A stretch of 64,000 nucleotides of DNA, taken from NCBI RefSeq assembly GCF_003049575.1, contig NZ_PYWI01000021.1, positions 1-64,000 of the forward strand, in the 5' to 3' direction. Below, piece by piece: positions 52,809 through 63,538 of the stretch. Made by a program: the position numbers and the translations under genes. The DNA comes from Lysinibacillus parviboronicapiens. GTDB taxonomy: Bacteria > Bacillota > Bacilli > Bacillales_A > Planococcaceae. Under the pieces are notes generated by a model that worked only from the letters and a program-made list of their open reading frames with translations, was not told where the DNA came from and ran no database searches. How positions within the stretch are numbered: position 1 is the stretch's first letter; every line of letters starts with the position of its first letter.

Positions 52809-54390
52809 TCTGATTTCACAAGATGCAACACCTTTATCGCAAACATTTTATTATCCGATACAAATTGCTAGGTTAGAAAAGGTCGTTAGTAAATCTGAGG
52901 AAATTTCTTCGTTACCATCTATTTTAGTTATTTATGAAGGACATGGATTTCTTACTTTAAAGGGAGAACAATACAGGCTATCACGTGGATGCGTGGTACT
53001 TTGGCATAATGCAAAAGAATTAGACATCACAACCAAGTTACATGCTGGACTTCGAGGAACGCTAATCCAATACCATGGTTTAACGAACGACCAATCTGAA
53101 CCGAGCATATTGAAGCATTCCGAACCGCTTTCGGACTGCTCTTACGAGATAATTCGTATGGCTTCAGAGTTAGAAATAATATCGAGCGAATCTATGAACA
53201 GTAACCCATTTCATTTTCAAAAATTATTTTTAGAACTTCTTGAAGCACTTTACAAAGAAATGGAAGATAGAATTCGACCTAGTGATTCCTGGCTAGAACA
53301 AATACTCAATTATATGGATAGACATTTTCATGAAGATTTAACACGGGAACAGATTGCCCAATTAGCACAAGTCAGCCCAGAGCACTTCTCACGTGCTTTT
53401 CGTAAAAAGACAGGCCTAACTTTTAGTGCATATCTTGCCTTACTACGGATTCGTGAATCTCAGCAGAAGTTGCTATATAACATGCCTAAATTAGATAATC
53501 TGGCGCAGGAAGTCGGCTACAAAGAAGGTACCTATTTAAGCCGCAAATTTAAGCAGTTAGTGGGGATGTCTCCTTCCGCTTTTTATAATAAGAAAAAGCG
53601 AGTGGTTTCTCTTAATACGAATCATACTGCGTGTCTACTTGCACTTGGTATTATACCTGAATTGGGGGTGTATTCTGAGTGGCTAGACGATGTTAAGCAA
53701 GTAAGTCCCGTATACAAGCTAAATAATTATGAACAGGATACAACATCCATCTATAAAAATATCGCAGCAGTTCGACCTGATTTAATCATCAACTATAATA
53801 CAGCTAAGAACAATAAGTCTTTACTTTCAGTGGCTCCTGTACTTGAAATTCCTTTTATGCATATCAGTTGGCGCGAACAGTTTCGCCTTATTGCAGATAT
53901 TGTAGATAAACAGCAACAAGTGGAGGCTTGGTTTAGCCAATATGATCAATTGGTTTCGCAATGTAACGAGCAACTTGATCACTATCTGGGCATAAGGGGG
54001 ACAGCCATTGTGTGGGAAATCGGTGAAAATATCGCATATTGTATAAATAGCAGCTTTGGAAGAGGAAGCCAAATTTTGTATGACGATATGGGATTTCATT
54101 TACCTACTTCTATGCTTCATCATAATATAGAAAAAAGTGGCTATATTGAGATAGATATTGAAGCTATCGCAAATTACCCCGCTGATCATATATTTATTAC
54201 AGCACTTCCATTGAATAAAGCAGGCAAAAAGCGTGTGAGTCATTTGTTTCAATCAGAGTCTTGGCTTAAGATGGAGGCTGTGCAGCGGAAGCAAGTATAT
54301 GTGATTAACCAATCAAACATGTTTTATGGCTATGATCCGTTGTCTTCGAAAGCACAGCTATATGAACTAATGAAGGTGTTAACATCATAA
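52801..54390 (+). CDS. AraC-family regulator fused to a siderophore-binding domain (Btr-like)
   Basis: The protein has 529 residues. Residues ~1-150 are a cupin-like AraC sensor region (GHGFLTLKGEQYRLSRGCVV). Residues ~165-265 are the HTH units (IAQLAQVSPEHFSRAFRKKT; LAQEVGYKEGTYLSRKFKQL). Residues ~270-529 are a siderophore-binding domain without signal peptide, carrying SSFGRGSQILYDDMGF, the same block type as the lipoproteins at 49302 and 54495. It should sense the ferric siderophore in the cytoplasm and activate the downstream receptor gene. It overlaps the PchR-like gene by 8 bp. Two AraC regulators in one operon is unusual. Confidence 0.86.
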   Translation: MANLISQDATPLSQTFYYPIQIARLEKVVSKSEEISSLPSILVIYEGHGFLTLKGEQYRLSRGCVVLWHNAKELDITTKLHAGLRGTLIQYHGLTNDQSEPSILKHSEPLSDCSYEIIRMASELEIISSESMNSNPFHFQKLFLELLEALYKEMEDRIRPSDSWLEQILNYMDRHFHEDLTREQIAQLAQVSPEHFSRAFRKKTGLTFSAYLALLRIRESQQKLLYNMPKLDNLAQEVGYKEGTYLSRKFKQLVGMSPSAFYNKKKRVVSLNTNHTACLLALGIIPELGVYSEWLDDVKQVSPVYKLNNYEQDTTSIYKNIAAVRPDLIINYNTAKNNKSLLSVAPVLEIPFMHISWREQFRLIADIVDKQQQVEAWFSQYDQLVSQCNEQLDHYLGIRGTAIVWEIGENIAYCINSSFGRGSQILYDDMGFHLPTSMLHHNIEKSGYIEIDIEAIANYPADHIFITALPLNKAGKKRVSHLFQSESWLKMEAVQRKQVYVINQSNMFYGYDPLSSKAQLYELMKVLTS

Positions 54391-54420
54391 TAATGAACGG
54401 TAATAAATCATTTTAGTGCA

Positions 54421-54470
54421 TAGACAATGTTTACTCGCCAATTTACAATAACAATTGAGAATCGTTATCA
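54421..54470 (+). promoter_or_regulatory. Promoter and Fur box of the 54495 lipoprotein
   Basis: TAGACA (54421-54426), 17 bp spacer, TACAAT (54444-54449), followed by TGAGAAT-C-GTTATCA (54456-54470), a Fur 7-1-7 box with two mismatches. Confidence 0.75.
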
Positions 54471-54494
54471 ATAGTTAGAAATGGAGGGTTTAAA

Positions 54495-55466
54495 TTGCGC
54501 TTACAACAATATCAATATAGGAAATTCATCGTTCCGTTATTTCTATGCTTGCTATTAATGTTAACGGCATGTGGAGAAACAAATAATACGGGGAAACCTA
54601 AAGCAAGTGAAGAAACACAAGAAACTGCCGTGACAAAAACGATTACAACAGTAAATGGAGAGGTGACAATCCCTATTCACCCGAAGCGTATTGTAGCCGT
54701 GGAATACATAGGTAGTCTAATCGCATTAGACATAATTCCAGTAGGAGCCCCTGGATTAACGCTTAAAAATTATTATTTCAAAGATGCGCTAACTGGAATT
54801 GACGATATAGGTGATTACAGCGCGCCATCTACTGAAAGTGTTCTTGCGCTTAGCCCAGATTTAATCATAACTGGGAATGGAGATAACTATGAGGCGTTAA
54901 GTAAAATAGCCCCTACAGTTGTTGTGCCATATGGTGAACTAAAAAATGCTCATGAAGAACTAACTTATTTCGGTCAATTACTCGGAAAAGAAAAAGAAGC
55001 TGAAGCATGGTTAGATCATTACGATCAAAAGATTGCAGATGCTAAAGCAAAGATTGATGCAGTTCTTGACGAAGGGTTAAGCTTCTCTATCATGGAATAC
55101 ACTGATAAGGAGACTTATGTGTATGGAGATAATTTCGGTCGTGGGGGACAGCCCATCTATCAAGCGCTTGGACGTAAGCCTCCTGCAAATATAGCAGATG
55201 AAATTATGGAGAAACAATGGGCTCAAATTTCAGAGGAATTGTTGACAAGCTATGCAGGTGATTATATTATTATGACTTCTAACAGTCGAACGGTTGAAGA
55301 TTTCAAGGCGGATCCACTATGGGGAACTTTGCCTGCGGTAAAAAACGATCGTCTTTATGTTTGGCCGGAGGAGCGTTCTTGGTACTACGATCCGACCGCT
55401 GTTTTAGCTCAGGTTGAGGAATTAACAATGTGGCTAACAAATCAAAAAATTAAAATTAGTGATTAG
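54495..55466 (+). CDS. Iron-siderophore ABC transporter substrate-binding lipoprotein
   Basis: The protein has 323 residues. It starts at TTG with GGAGGG 6 bp upstream. The signal ends in the lipobox LTAC (Cys near residue 26). The binding domain contains VTIPIHPKRIVAVEYIGSLI, ESVLALSPDLIITGNGDNYE, LSKIAPTVVVPYG, YVYGDNFGRGGQPIYQALGR and WGTLPAVKNDRLYVW. Its likely sensor twin is the fusion regulator encoded 105 bp upstream. It has its own promoter and Fur box and ends at a strong terminator. No permease follows. Confidence 0.9.
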   Translation: MRLQQYQYRKFIVPLFLCLLLMLTACGETNNTGKPKASEETQETAVTKTITTVNGEVTIPIHPKRIVAVEYIGSLIALDIIPVGAPGLTLKNYYFKDALTGIDDIGDYSAPSTESVLALSPDLIITGNGDNYEALSKIAPTVVVPYGELKNAHEELTYFGQLLGKEKEAEAWLDHYDQKIADAKAKIDAVLDEGLSFSIMEYTDKETYVYGDNFGRGGQPIYQALGRKPPANIADEIMEKQWAQISEELLTSYAGDYIIMTSNSRTVEDFKADPLWGTLPAVKNDRLYVWPEERSWYYDPTAVLAQVEELTMWLTNQKIKISD

Positions 55467-55481
55467 AAGTAGAGTAATTGA

Positions 55482-55528
55482 AAAAGAAGCACCATTGTTA
55501 GCTTTATGGCAGATGGTGCTTCTTTTCA
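55482..55528 (+). terminator. Terminator
   Basis: AAAAGAAGCACCAT (55482-55495) pairs perfectly with ATGGTGCTTCTTTT (55513-55526). Confidence 0.88.
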
Positions 55529-55687
55529 TTTGGAATAAAATAATTTGATTTACCCTACATGTGAAATTTATCAAGCACCATCTTCAAAGAAAATGTTTAG
55601 ATGCAAATAGTGAATGTAAAAAGAGAGGAGGGCATGCATTATACTCTCCTCAATTTGTGATTGTGATATTGGCGCTTTACAGGGATG

Positions 55688-57001
55688 TTAATTTCTAATG
55701 ATTTGGAACGTACCAGATGTTTTCGTTTGAATGATGTGTTGATTGTCATTGACTGAGTAAGAAGCCGGTTCGTGATCACCGAATTCATTGATACGAACAA
55801 TAGAAGCATCCTTTGGTAAATTCTCAATGATTATTTCCATATCTGCCACGAATTCTACAGGTTTTTTATTCAAAGTTGCTTGGAAGGTAATACGATTTAG
55901 ATTTCTTGTGAGCTGGATATCCATTACGCCAGCGTCCCCATTAACTAGCGTCCCTAGTGGTGGAACGATGACGGTCATGTTTGCTTTTGTCGTCAAAACA
56001 AAGCGCTCTGTGCTGATTTCAGAGTCAGCAACATTGATTTTTGCTTTATAGGTATTTCTACTTTTGGCCATAGCTGTATTTTTACCTGGTACTGCTGCTG
56101 TGTCCGATAATATAGGGGTTTTTATCGTACTCCCCTTAGCTGGAAGTTTGTATTTGCCATTCACATAGTCTACTAATGTCCCTACATTCGGCACAAGCTG
56201 CTGTTGAACAGGTGTTAACGCTTCAAAGGCTGTTTTTACTGCTTGGACATCTTGATTAGTGGAAGTCTTTGGCGATAAAGCAGCAATGGCGTTTTCAACT
56301 TCTTTAGCTGCTGCTTTATCCTTTAATACAAGTTGTTCAGCATCTAGTAATAGTTTTTCAGTACCGCTAGGGAAAGAAACATTTGAAAATCTACGTAATG
56401 CATTGTATTCAGCTCGTGCTTCTGCGACATCTTTATGGAAGCTAATGCGAGACGAATTCAATAATTGGATTTTATTAACAACTTTATCAACGGATGTATT
56501 GGGCGCGATAGAAGATGTCAGTATTTTTTGTGTATCTGCGCTAACAAAGGACTTTTGTGCGGCATTTAATGTGTTATACCAATCTCTCGTTTCAATCACG
56601 TTTTGATAGTAATTAATGGATGTCGATTCGACAGAAGCTAACTTTTCTTCAATCTGAGTCGCCAGTCGACGATAGGCCACCCTTGTTTGCTGGTGATTTG
56701 ACAGTGTGCTGTAATTCGTTACGTATTGCTTCTCTGTTTCTGTTAAAGCATTGTAGGCTTTGTTAGCTGCCTCTAATGTTGGTTGGAATGATGAAGCAGT
56801 ATCATTAATGTTATTAATGAGCTGAATAACGTTCGAAACATTAGAGTTGTAATAATAGTAATTGTAATTGTAATTGTATATGTAAGCTGTCTTTGAATTT
56901 GCCGAGATACCAGCAGCAGATGCTGACGTAGTAGGTGTAGTAAAAATGAGCGAAGGAACTGCTACTAAAGCAAATAAGGCAAGGCTTCTTTTATGTTTCA
57001 T
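55688..57001 (-). CDS. Secreted protein with Tyr/Asn-rich N-terminus and helical repeats
   Basis: The protein has 437 residues. A signal peptide (KRSLALFALVAVPSLIF, ending ...SASAA) is followed by the low-complexity stretch IYNYNYNYYYY, encoded by an AATTAC hexamer repeat. Next come four to five helical repeats with a recurring LT..EK/QK..V.N...L pattern (ALTETEKQYVTNYSTL; TLNAAQKSFVSADTQKIL; ALTPVQQQLVPNVGTLVDYV), then a beta-rich C-terminal domain of ~110 residues. No family was named with confidence; it is presumably a cell-surface or exoprotein. The frame is open to 57439 through a receiver remnant, but the signal peptide and AGGAGG (12 bp upstream) fix the start at 57001. Confidence 0.75.
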   Translation of the reverse strand: MKHKRSLALFALVAVPSLIFTTPTTSASAAGISANSKTAYIYNYNYNYYYYNSNVSNVIQLINNINDTASSFQPTLEAANKAYNALTETEKQYVTNYSTLSNHQQTRVAYRRLATQIEEKLASVESTSINYYQNVIETRDWYNTLNAAQKSFVSADTQKILTSSIAPNTSVDKVVNKIQLLNSSRISFHKDVAEARAEYNALRRFSNVSFPSGTEKLLLDAEQLVLKDKAAAKEVENAIAALSPKTSTNQDVQAVKTAFEALTPVQQQLVPNVGTLVDYVNGKYKLPAKGSTIKTPILSDTAAVPGKNTAMAKSRNTYKAKINVADSEISTERFVLTTKANMTVIVPPLGTLVNGDAGVMDIQLTRNLNRITFQATLNKKPVEFVADMEIIIENLPKDASIVRINEFGDHEPASYSVNDNQHIIQTKTSGTFQIIRN

Positions 57002-57237
57002 AATATGGGAGAACCTCCTATTTCTATAATTACTAATTTTATCATAGCTTAGGATATTTTTATGCATTTTTTGGATGAATAGGTAGATGGTTTGTATATT
57101 TTTTGATGGAAAGTGTATCTTATATACTATTATGAACAATGAAATTTTATAGAATAATGAGCAGGCTATGGATTTTTCCCGTAGCCTGCTGTTTTCATAA
57201 CTGGAGAGACGGATAGAATGGTGGAAGGGGACGGATA

Positions 57238-57439
57238 GAACCTTCAAGTCAGAAATGACCATATCAAAGGTTCCTTCTTCCAATTTTTTAAGCGCCTCAG
57301 TACCACTCAATGCAGTTTCAATATCATAGGGCTCTGTAGATAGCACGTTGGCTAGTATCTGCAAATTAACAGCATCATCATCAACAATTAGAATGTGTGA
57401 ACGACTTGTTACAAGAGAATTTATTTCAGTAGCCACCAT
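57238..57439 (-). pseudogene. Truncated receiver domain
   Basis: The minus frame reads HILIVDDDAVNLQILANVLS, then EPYDIETALSGTEALKKLEE and TFDMVISDLKV, the first two thirds of a receiver domain of the type found in hybrid sensor kinases. It holds the acidic pocket (DDD) and the phosphoacceptor-type aspartate in ISDL. After that the reading runs into unrelated low-complexity residues, so the C-terminal third and any kinase part are missing. No start with a ribosome binding site is visible. Confidence 0.75.
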
Positions 57440-57446
57440 TTCATGT

Positions 57447-57703
57447 TCGTATTTTGAAAAATGGGCTGCCGTAAAAATAGAGGAAAGGCGACAGTTTATT
57501 CACCCAGACGAAGAGGATAGTTACTTTACACTTATGAAATTGTATGAAGCATTAAACAATACCATTGCTGTGGAGAAACAATCTTAGCGCTGCAAAAAAT
57601 GCTAGAGGAGCAATTAGCTCTAGAACCGAATGAGAAAACCGAAAGCTGGTTTACTAGTTGGAAGAAGAAAAGGGCTGCGTCTGAAGCTGATATTTTGGGC
57701 TGA
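57447..57703 (+). pseudogene. Unidentified 3' gene fragment
   Basis: The plus frame from 57447 reads YFEKWAAVKIEERRQFIHPD then EEDSYFTLMKLYEALNNTI, breaks near 57585, and continues in another frame as ILALQKMLEEQLALEPNEKT up to DILG and a stop at 57701-57703. The amphipathic, charge-rich text looks like real coding DNA with a frameshift. Family not recognised. It starts exactly where the receiver fragment on the other strand begins. Confidence 0.55.
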
Positions 57704-57859
57704 AACAAGCCCTTTTTGTATTGTCTAACTAGTAATTTTAAAAAATGTATGGAAATTTCTCGAATAAACTTTAATTTTCTATGTTAAGATTATAAATCTT
57801 TTATTGTGATAAGAACATCCATACATTATGATTATTTATAAAAAATGGGGGTGTTTGTA

Positions 57860-59962
57860 ATGAAGAAATCCAAAAGTATTGCATTAAAATTATCTTCTTT
57901 AATCATCGGATTATTTTTAGTGCTATTTGTTACTTATACAGTAGTAACAAGTTTCATGTTATATAATCAAAGTGTAGATGATTCAGAAAGCGCGACACTT
58001 CAAAACGCTCAATTTTCTGCTGCTAAGATGAGCGAACGTTTTAAGAAAGCAAATGATACATTACAAACAACTAAACGCATAGTGGAGACGATGCATAATA
58101 ATGGCGAACTTTCAGCTGAAAGTTTAATGAATATACTGGAAGTAAATCTAACAAAGAGCGATGATTTGATTGCGGCAGGAGCTGTTTTAGAAAAAGATTT
58201 CACGAAAATCGAACCAACTATTGATGTTACTTTAATTGATACGCAAGAACGCTTCGTACCTTATGTATCAAAAAATGGTAATGATATATCAACTACTGCT
58301 ATTGAAGGAATTGAAGAAAAGAGTAGTGCCCAATGGTATTGGGTTCCTAAAGAAGAGGGGCGAGCTGTACTAACGGAACCTTATGATTATAAGGTTAATG
58401 GCGAAACAATCTCGATGACAACGATATCTGTCCCATTAGTGAATGCCTCAGGGACATTTTTTGGTGTGTTAACCGCTGATTTATCGATTGATTTTTTAAA
58501 GGGTCTGGTTGATGCCATCAAGCCAGATGGCGGATATGCGAGCATCATTACTGCTGGCGGTATACTTAGTGTAAATAGTATTAACCAAAAATTAGATGGA
58601 ACAAATATGAAAGATGCAATCGACTGGGCAAGTGTTAGTAGTTCTATGCAAGATGGTAAACCAGACACCATGTATGTGGATTCAAAACAATTAGGAGAAA
58701 AATCATATAATGCTTTTGCACCAATGATTTTAGACGGAATTGATGAGACTTGGACGATTCAATTAGTTGTACCAAAATCTAAAATTCTTGAAACCTATAA
58801 TCAGGTACTTATATTCACGATTGTAGCGGCAATTATCATCGTTATTTTAATGGCAACTGTAAGTGCATGGTTTATCTATAGACAATTGAAGCCGTTGAAG
58901 CTTCTACGTGCATCAATAGAAACAGCAGCGGATGGGGATTTAACGAAAAAAATTGACGAAAAATATATTAAGTCAGATGAAATAGGCGCAGTTTCAGTTG
59001 CCTATAATAATATGTTAGACAAAACGAATGATGCTATACATACGGTATTGCAATCTACGACTTTGCTTAACCAATCATCAACTCATGTCCATGAAGCATT
59101 TAATGAGATTGTAGCCTCTAGTCAAGAAGTGACAGTAGCAATAAACGAAATTGCTCAAGGTGCTTCTAAGCAATCTGAAGATACGGAAGAAACAAACTAT
59201 CGAATGATGGACCTATCCGAACAGATTGATACGATTACACAGTTGTCTTCTCAAATGGAAGAGCTGTCTGCTAAGACGCAAACAACAACTGAAAAGGGTA
59301 TGAAAGAAGTCGATAGTTTGCGTGTACGTAATACAGAAACCAATGAAATGAATGGACGAATACAACAGCAAATAGAATCATTATCTTCGAATATTGCGAA
59401 TATCAACCAAGTTATTGTCTCTATTCATGGTATTACGGAGCAAACAAATCTGCTTGCACTTAATGCAAGTATTGAAGCGGCTCGAGCAGGAGAACATGGG
59501 AAGGGCTTTGCAGTGGTAGCCGAGGAGGTTAGAAAACTAGCTGAGCAATCGAGAAATGAAACAGATGTCATTAAGACAACTGTGGATAGTATATTAGAAA
59601 ACTCTAAACAAACAGTATTAGTAATAGCTGCTAATGCTAGCTTAATGCAAGCGCAAAATGAATCCGTACAAAGCACGGAAATAGCCTTTAAGGACAATAG
59701 TGAGCTCTCTAGTTCTATTGCAACCTCAATTAACGAGTTACTCGCTAAACTTTCTGGTATGTTAGAGCACAAAAATCAAGCACTTATGGCTATTCAAAGC
59801 ATTTCAGCTATTTCAGAGGAGACTGCCGCTTCTGCCGAGGAAGTAAGTGCTTCAACAATTGATCAGCAGGCAGAGCTAGAAAAGGTTGCAGAATCAATAA
59901 ATAATATGAATAAAATCTCACAAGAATTACAAGAAGTTGTTAAACGCTTTAAACTCGCTTAA
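57860..59962 (+). CDS. Methyl-accepting chemotaxis protein
   Basis: The protein has 700 residues. TM1 is at ~10-32, a double-Cache ligand domain at ~35-275 ([40 protein letters not shown]), TM2 at ~280-305, HAMP at ~305-360, and the cytoplasmic signalling coiled coil with the hairpin tip [20 protein letters not shown] and [18 protein letters not shown]. It senses an external small molecule and controls CheA. The upstream ATG 57845 is in frame, but GGGGGTG fits ATG 57860 better. It is monocistronic; no clear terminator was seen. Confidence 0.92.
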   Translation: MKKSKSIALKLSSLIIGLFLVLFVTYTVVTSFMLYNQSVDDSESATLQNAQFSAAKMSERFKKANDTLQTTKRIVETMHNNGELSAESLMNILEVNLTKSDDLIAAGAVLEKDFTKIEPTIDVTLIDTQERFVPYVSKNGNDISTTAIEGIEEKSSAQWYWVPKEEGRAVLTEPYDYKVNGETISMTTISVPLVNASGTFFGVLTADLSIDFLKGLVDAIKPDGGYASIITAGGILSVNSINQKLDGTNMKDAIDWASVSSSMQDGKPDTMYVDSKQLGEKSYNAFAPMILDGIDETWTIQLVVPKSKILETYNQVLIFTIVAAIIIVILMATVSAWFIYRQLKPLKLLRASIETAADGDLTKKIDEKYIKSDEIGAVSVAYNNMLDKTNDAIHTVLQSTTLLNQSSTHVHEAFNEIVASSQEVTVAINEIAQGASKQSEDTEETNYRMMDLSEQIDTITQLSSQMEELSAKTQTTTEKGMKEVDSLRVRNTETNEMNGRIQQQIESLSSNIANINQVIVSIHGITEQTNLLALNASIEAARAGEHGKGFAVVAEEVRKLAEQSRNETDVIKTTVDSILENSKQTVLVIAANASLMQAQNESVQSTEIAFKDNSELSSSIATSINELLAKLSGMLEHKNQALMAIQSISAISEETAASAEEVSASTIDQQAELEKVAESINNMNKISQELQEVVKRFKLA

Positions 59963-60029
59963 TTCCTCTTCTTTATAAAAATGGCTTTGGTACTAAATCC
60001 TTCTATAATGAGAATATAGTAAAGTGAAA

Positions 60030-60125
60030 AGGAAATCTGTCAAGCCGCTAGTAAGCCGCAAGCCTCCTCAACCCAGGGGGCTTGCCTAACTTACTTTCCT
60101 GAAGGGGTCTTCAGATTCTTTTGTT
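60030..60125. repeat. GC-rich intergenic stretch, possible diverged repeat
   Basis: GCAAGCC...GGCTTGC forms a hairpin, and GAAGGGGTCTTCAG resembles the GGGGTCTTCAGTTC end of the repeat at 26840-26870. The relationship is weak. Confidence 0.35.
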
Positions 60126-60250
60126 ATTCGGAAATACTACGAGCAATGACATGAAATCGTTTTTAAAGTTATTAGAAGGGTCAAGCAAAGCACATTGACC
60201 TAGCTCGCAGATAGCACTACTATAGAAAGAGATGAGGGGGGATAAACTAC

Positions 60251-61180
60251 ATGATGTATCTCGGTATGATTTTCTTTCAAATTGTTGCCCCAATTTTAGT
60301 GCTTCTTGTACTTGGAGCAGTCTTGCAGAAAAAATTTCGATTTAATTTAAAAGCATTATCCCAACTTATTACATATTGCTTTATGCCGGCTGCGGTTTTT
60401 GTGAATTTATATGAAACGACTGTGGAGCTGTCGGTACTAGGACAGGTCGCGGTGTTTATTATTCTCTTTATCGGGAGTCAAATGGTGCTCAGTCATTTTT
60501 TAGCAAAGGGACTTGGTTTAGCAAAAACAGAAACAGCAGTGTTTAAAAACAGCGTTGTGCTCATTAACTCAGGTAACTATGGTATTCCGGTTGCGCAAAT
60601 GATATTCGCAACACAGCCGATAGGAGTGGCCATTCAGGTTATTCTAGTTATTTTCCAAAATATGACAACTTATACATATGGTTTATATAATCTTATTTCC
60701 TCGACAAAATCTGGGCTCGCCATTATAAAGGACTTCCTGAAAATGCCTATTATACATGCGCTTATTATTGGTGTGGCAATGAATTTCTTCAATATTGGTA
60801 TCCCCCAGTTTATTCGTATTCCAATCGACCATGTAGCAGATGGTTTTATCGCTGTGGCACTTATTACGCTTGGAGCGCAACTATCCCAGCTTGAAATCAA
60901 GTCGATGTTTAATAAAACCGTTTTTGTCAGTTGCTTTACACGGCTGATTATTGGGCCAGCTGTGGCGCTTGTCATTATTTTTACGCTTGGCTTAGACGGT
61001 GTTGTAGCTCAGTCACTCTTTATAGCTAGTGCCTTTCCGACGTCACGCAATAGCTCAAGCCTTGCTTTAGAATACGATGTTGAATCAGCCACTGCAGCAC
61101 AAACCGTGTTATTTTCCACTATTGTTAGCTGTATCACAGTGACGCTCGTCATTTACGTGGCAGAAATACTTTTTACATAA
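60251..61180 (+). CDS. AEC (auxin efflux carrier) family transporter
   Basis: The protein has 309 residues and about ten membrane segments. Conserved family features are FNLKALSQLITYCFMPAAVF, NSVVLINSGNYGIPVAQMIF and ASAFPTSRNSSSLALEYDV. AEC members export or import organic acids such as malate; the substrate is unknown. GAGGGGGG precedes ATG 60251; a second ATG follows directly. It is monocistronic. Confidence 0.85.
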   Translation: MMYLGMIFFQIVAPILVLLVLGAVLQKKFRFNLKALSQLITYCFMPAAVFVNLYETTVELSVLGQVAVFIILFIGSQMVLSHFLAKGLGLAKTETAVFKNSVVLINSGNYGIPVAQMIFATQPIGVAIQVILVIFQNMTTYTYGLYNLISSTKSGLAIIKDFLKMPIIHALIIGVAMNFFNIGIPQFIRIPIDHVADGFIAVALITLGAQLSQLEIKSMFNKTVFVSCFTRLIIGPAVALVIIFTLGLDGVVAQSLFIASAFPTSRNSSSLALEYDVESATAAQTVLFSTIVSCITVTLVIYVAEILFT

Positions 61181-61282
61181 AGTATCTTCGTCATATATGA
61201 AATAGCTTGTGCCAAAATATAAAGTGTACTAATTAATTGTTATGATTTTAAAATATAACTTCCATCTATTAGTAATATCTGC

Positions 61283-61288
61283 TACACT
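61283..61288 (+). promoter_or_regulatory. Possible extended -10 of thiC
   Basis: TGCTACACT is an extended -10 element. It would start transcription near 61295, just before the riboswitch. Confidence 0.45.
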
Positions 61289-61308
61289 AACATCAAATTG
61301 AATAGCTT

Positions 61309-61407
61309 TAACTAGGGGAGTCTGATGAGTCAGGCTGAGAGGGAAACGCATTGAGGTTTCTTGACCCTTTGGACCTGATCTGGCTCATACCAGCGTGGGA
61401 AAGTTAA
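61309..61407 (+). ncRNA. TPP riboswitch (THI element)
   Basis: The THI-box hallmarks are all present: GGGGAG near the 5' side, CTGAGAGGGAAACGC, GACCCTTTGGACCTGATCTGG, and ACCAGCGTGGGAAAG closing the aptamer. It binds thiamine pyrophosphate and should reduce thiC expression when thiamine is plentiful. The expression platform contains hairpins at 61421-61440 (TTATCGCA/TGCGATAA) and a terminator at 61456-61488. Confidence 0.96.
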
Positions 61408-61455
61408 TGATTATCGCAGTACTTATACTTTGCGATAATAAACCCTTACATTCAC

Positions 61456-61488
61456 AGCCGGATCCAAATTTTTTTGGATTCGGCTTTT
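61456..61488 (+). terminator. Riboswitch-controlled terminator
   Basis: AGCCGGATCCAAA pairs with TTTGGATTCGGCT with one G-U pair, followed by TTT. It is the likely expression platform of the TPP riboswitch. Confidence 0.8.
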
Positions 61489-61563
61489 CATATGTAGCAA
61501 AGTAAATTATTGGGGTGAGCTAGATTCGGTCCTTCTTAAAATATGTAAAAGGGAGCGAAGTAG

Positions 61564-63345
<1,782 letters not shown>

Positions 63346-63392
63346 CTAAAAGAAAAAATATTATTTATGTTACTTTATCGATAAGAAAGCAA

Positions 63393-63434
63393 GAGGGCAG
63401 TCTAGTTATATCTAGGCTGCCTTTTGATTTTTTT
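63393..63434 (+). terminator. Terminator of thiC
   Basis: GGGCAG-TCTAG pairs with CTAG-GCTGCC, followed by TTTTGATTTTTTT. Confidence 0.75.
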
Positions 63435-63470
63435 AATATATAGAAGTGGTTTTACAACATACATTCCATC

Positions 63471-63500
63471 AAAAAAAACCCATGCAAACTTCGCATGGGG
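63471..63500 (-). terminator. Terminator of the catalase gene
   Basis: CCCATGC (63479-63485) pairs with GCATGGG (63493-63499). On the minus strand it is followed by eight Ts. Confidence 0.85.
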
Positions 63501-63538
63501 TAAAAAATTGGATTTGGATATCAATAATAAGTGGATGG

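Noticed and set aside
55688-57439. A 583-codon frame that would join a receiver domain to the secreted protein
   Set aside because: The frame passes through low-complexity sequence, and a clear signal peptide with AGGAGG upstream starts at 57001. The receiver part is a truncated remnant.
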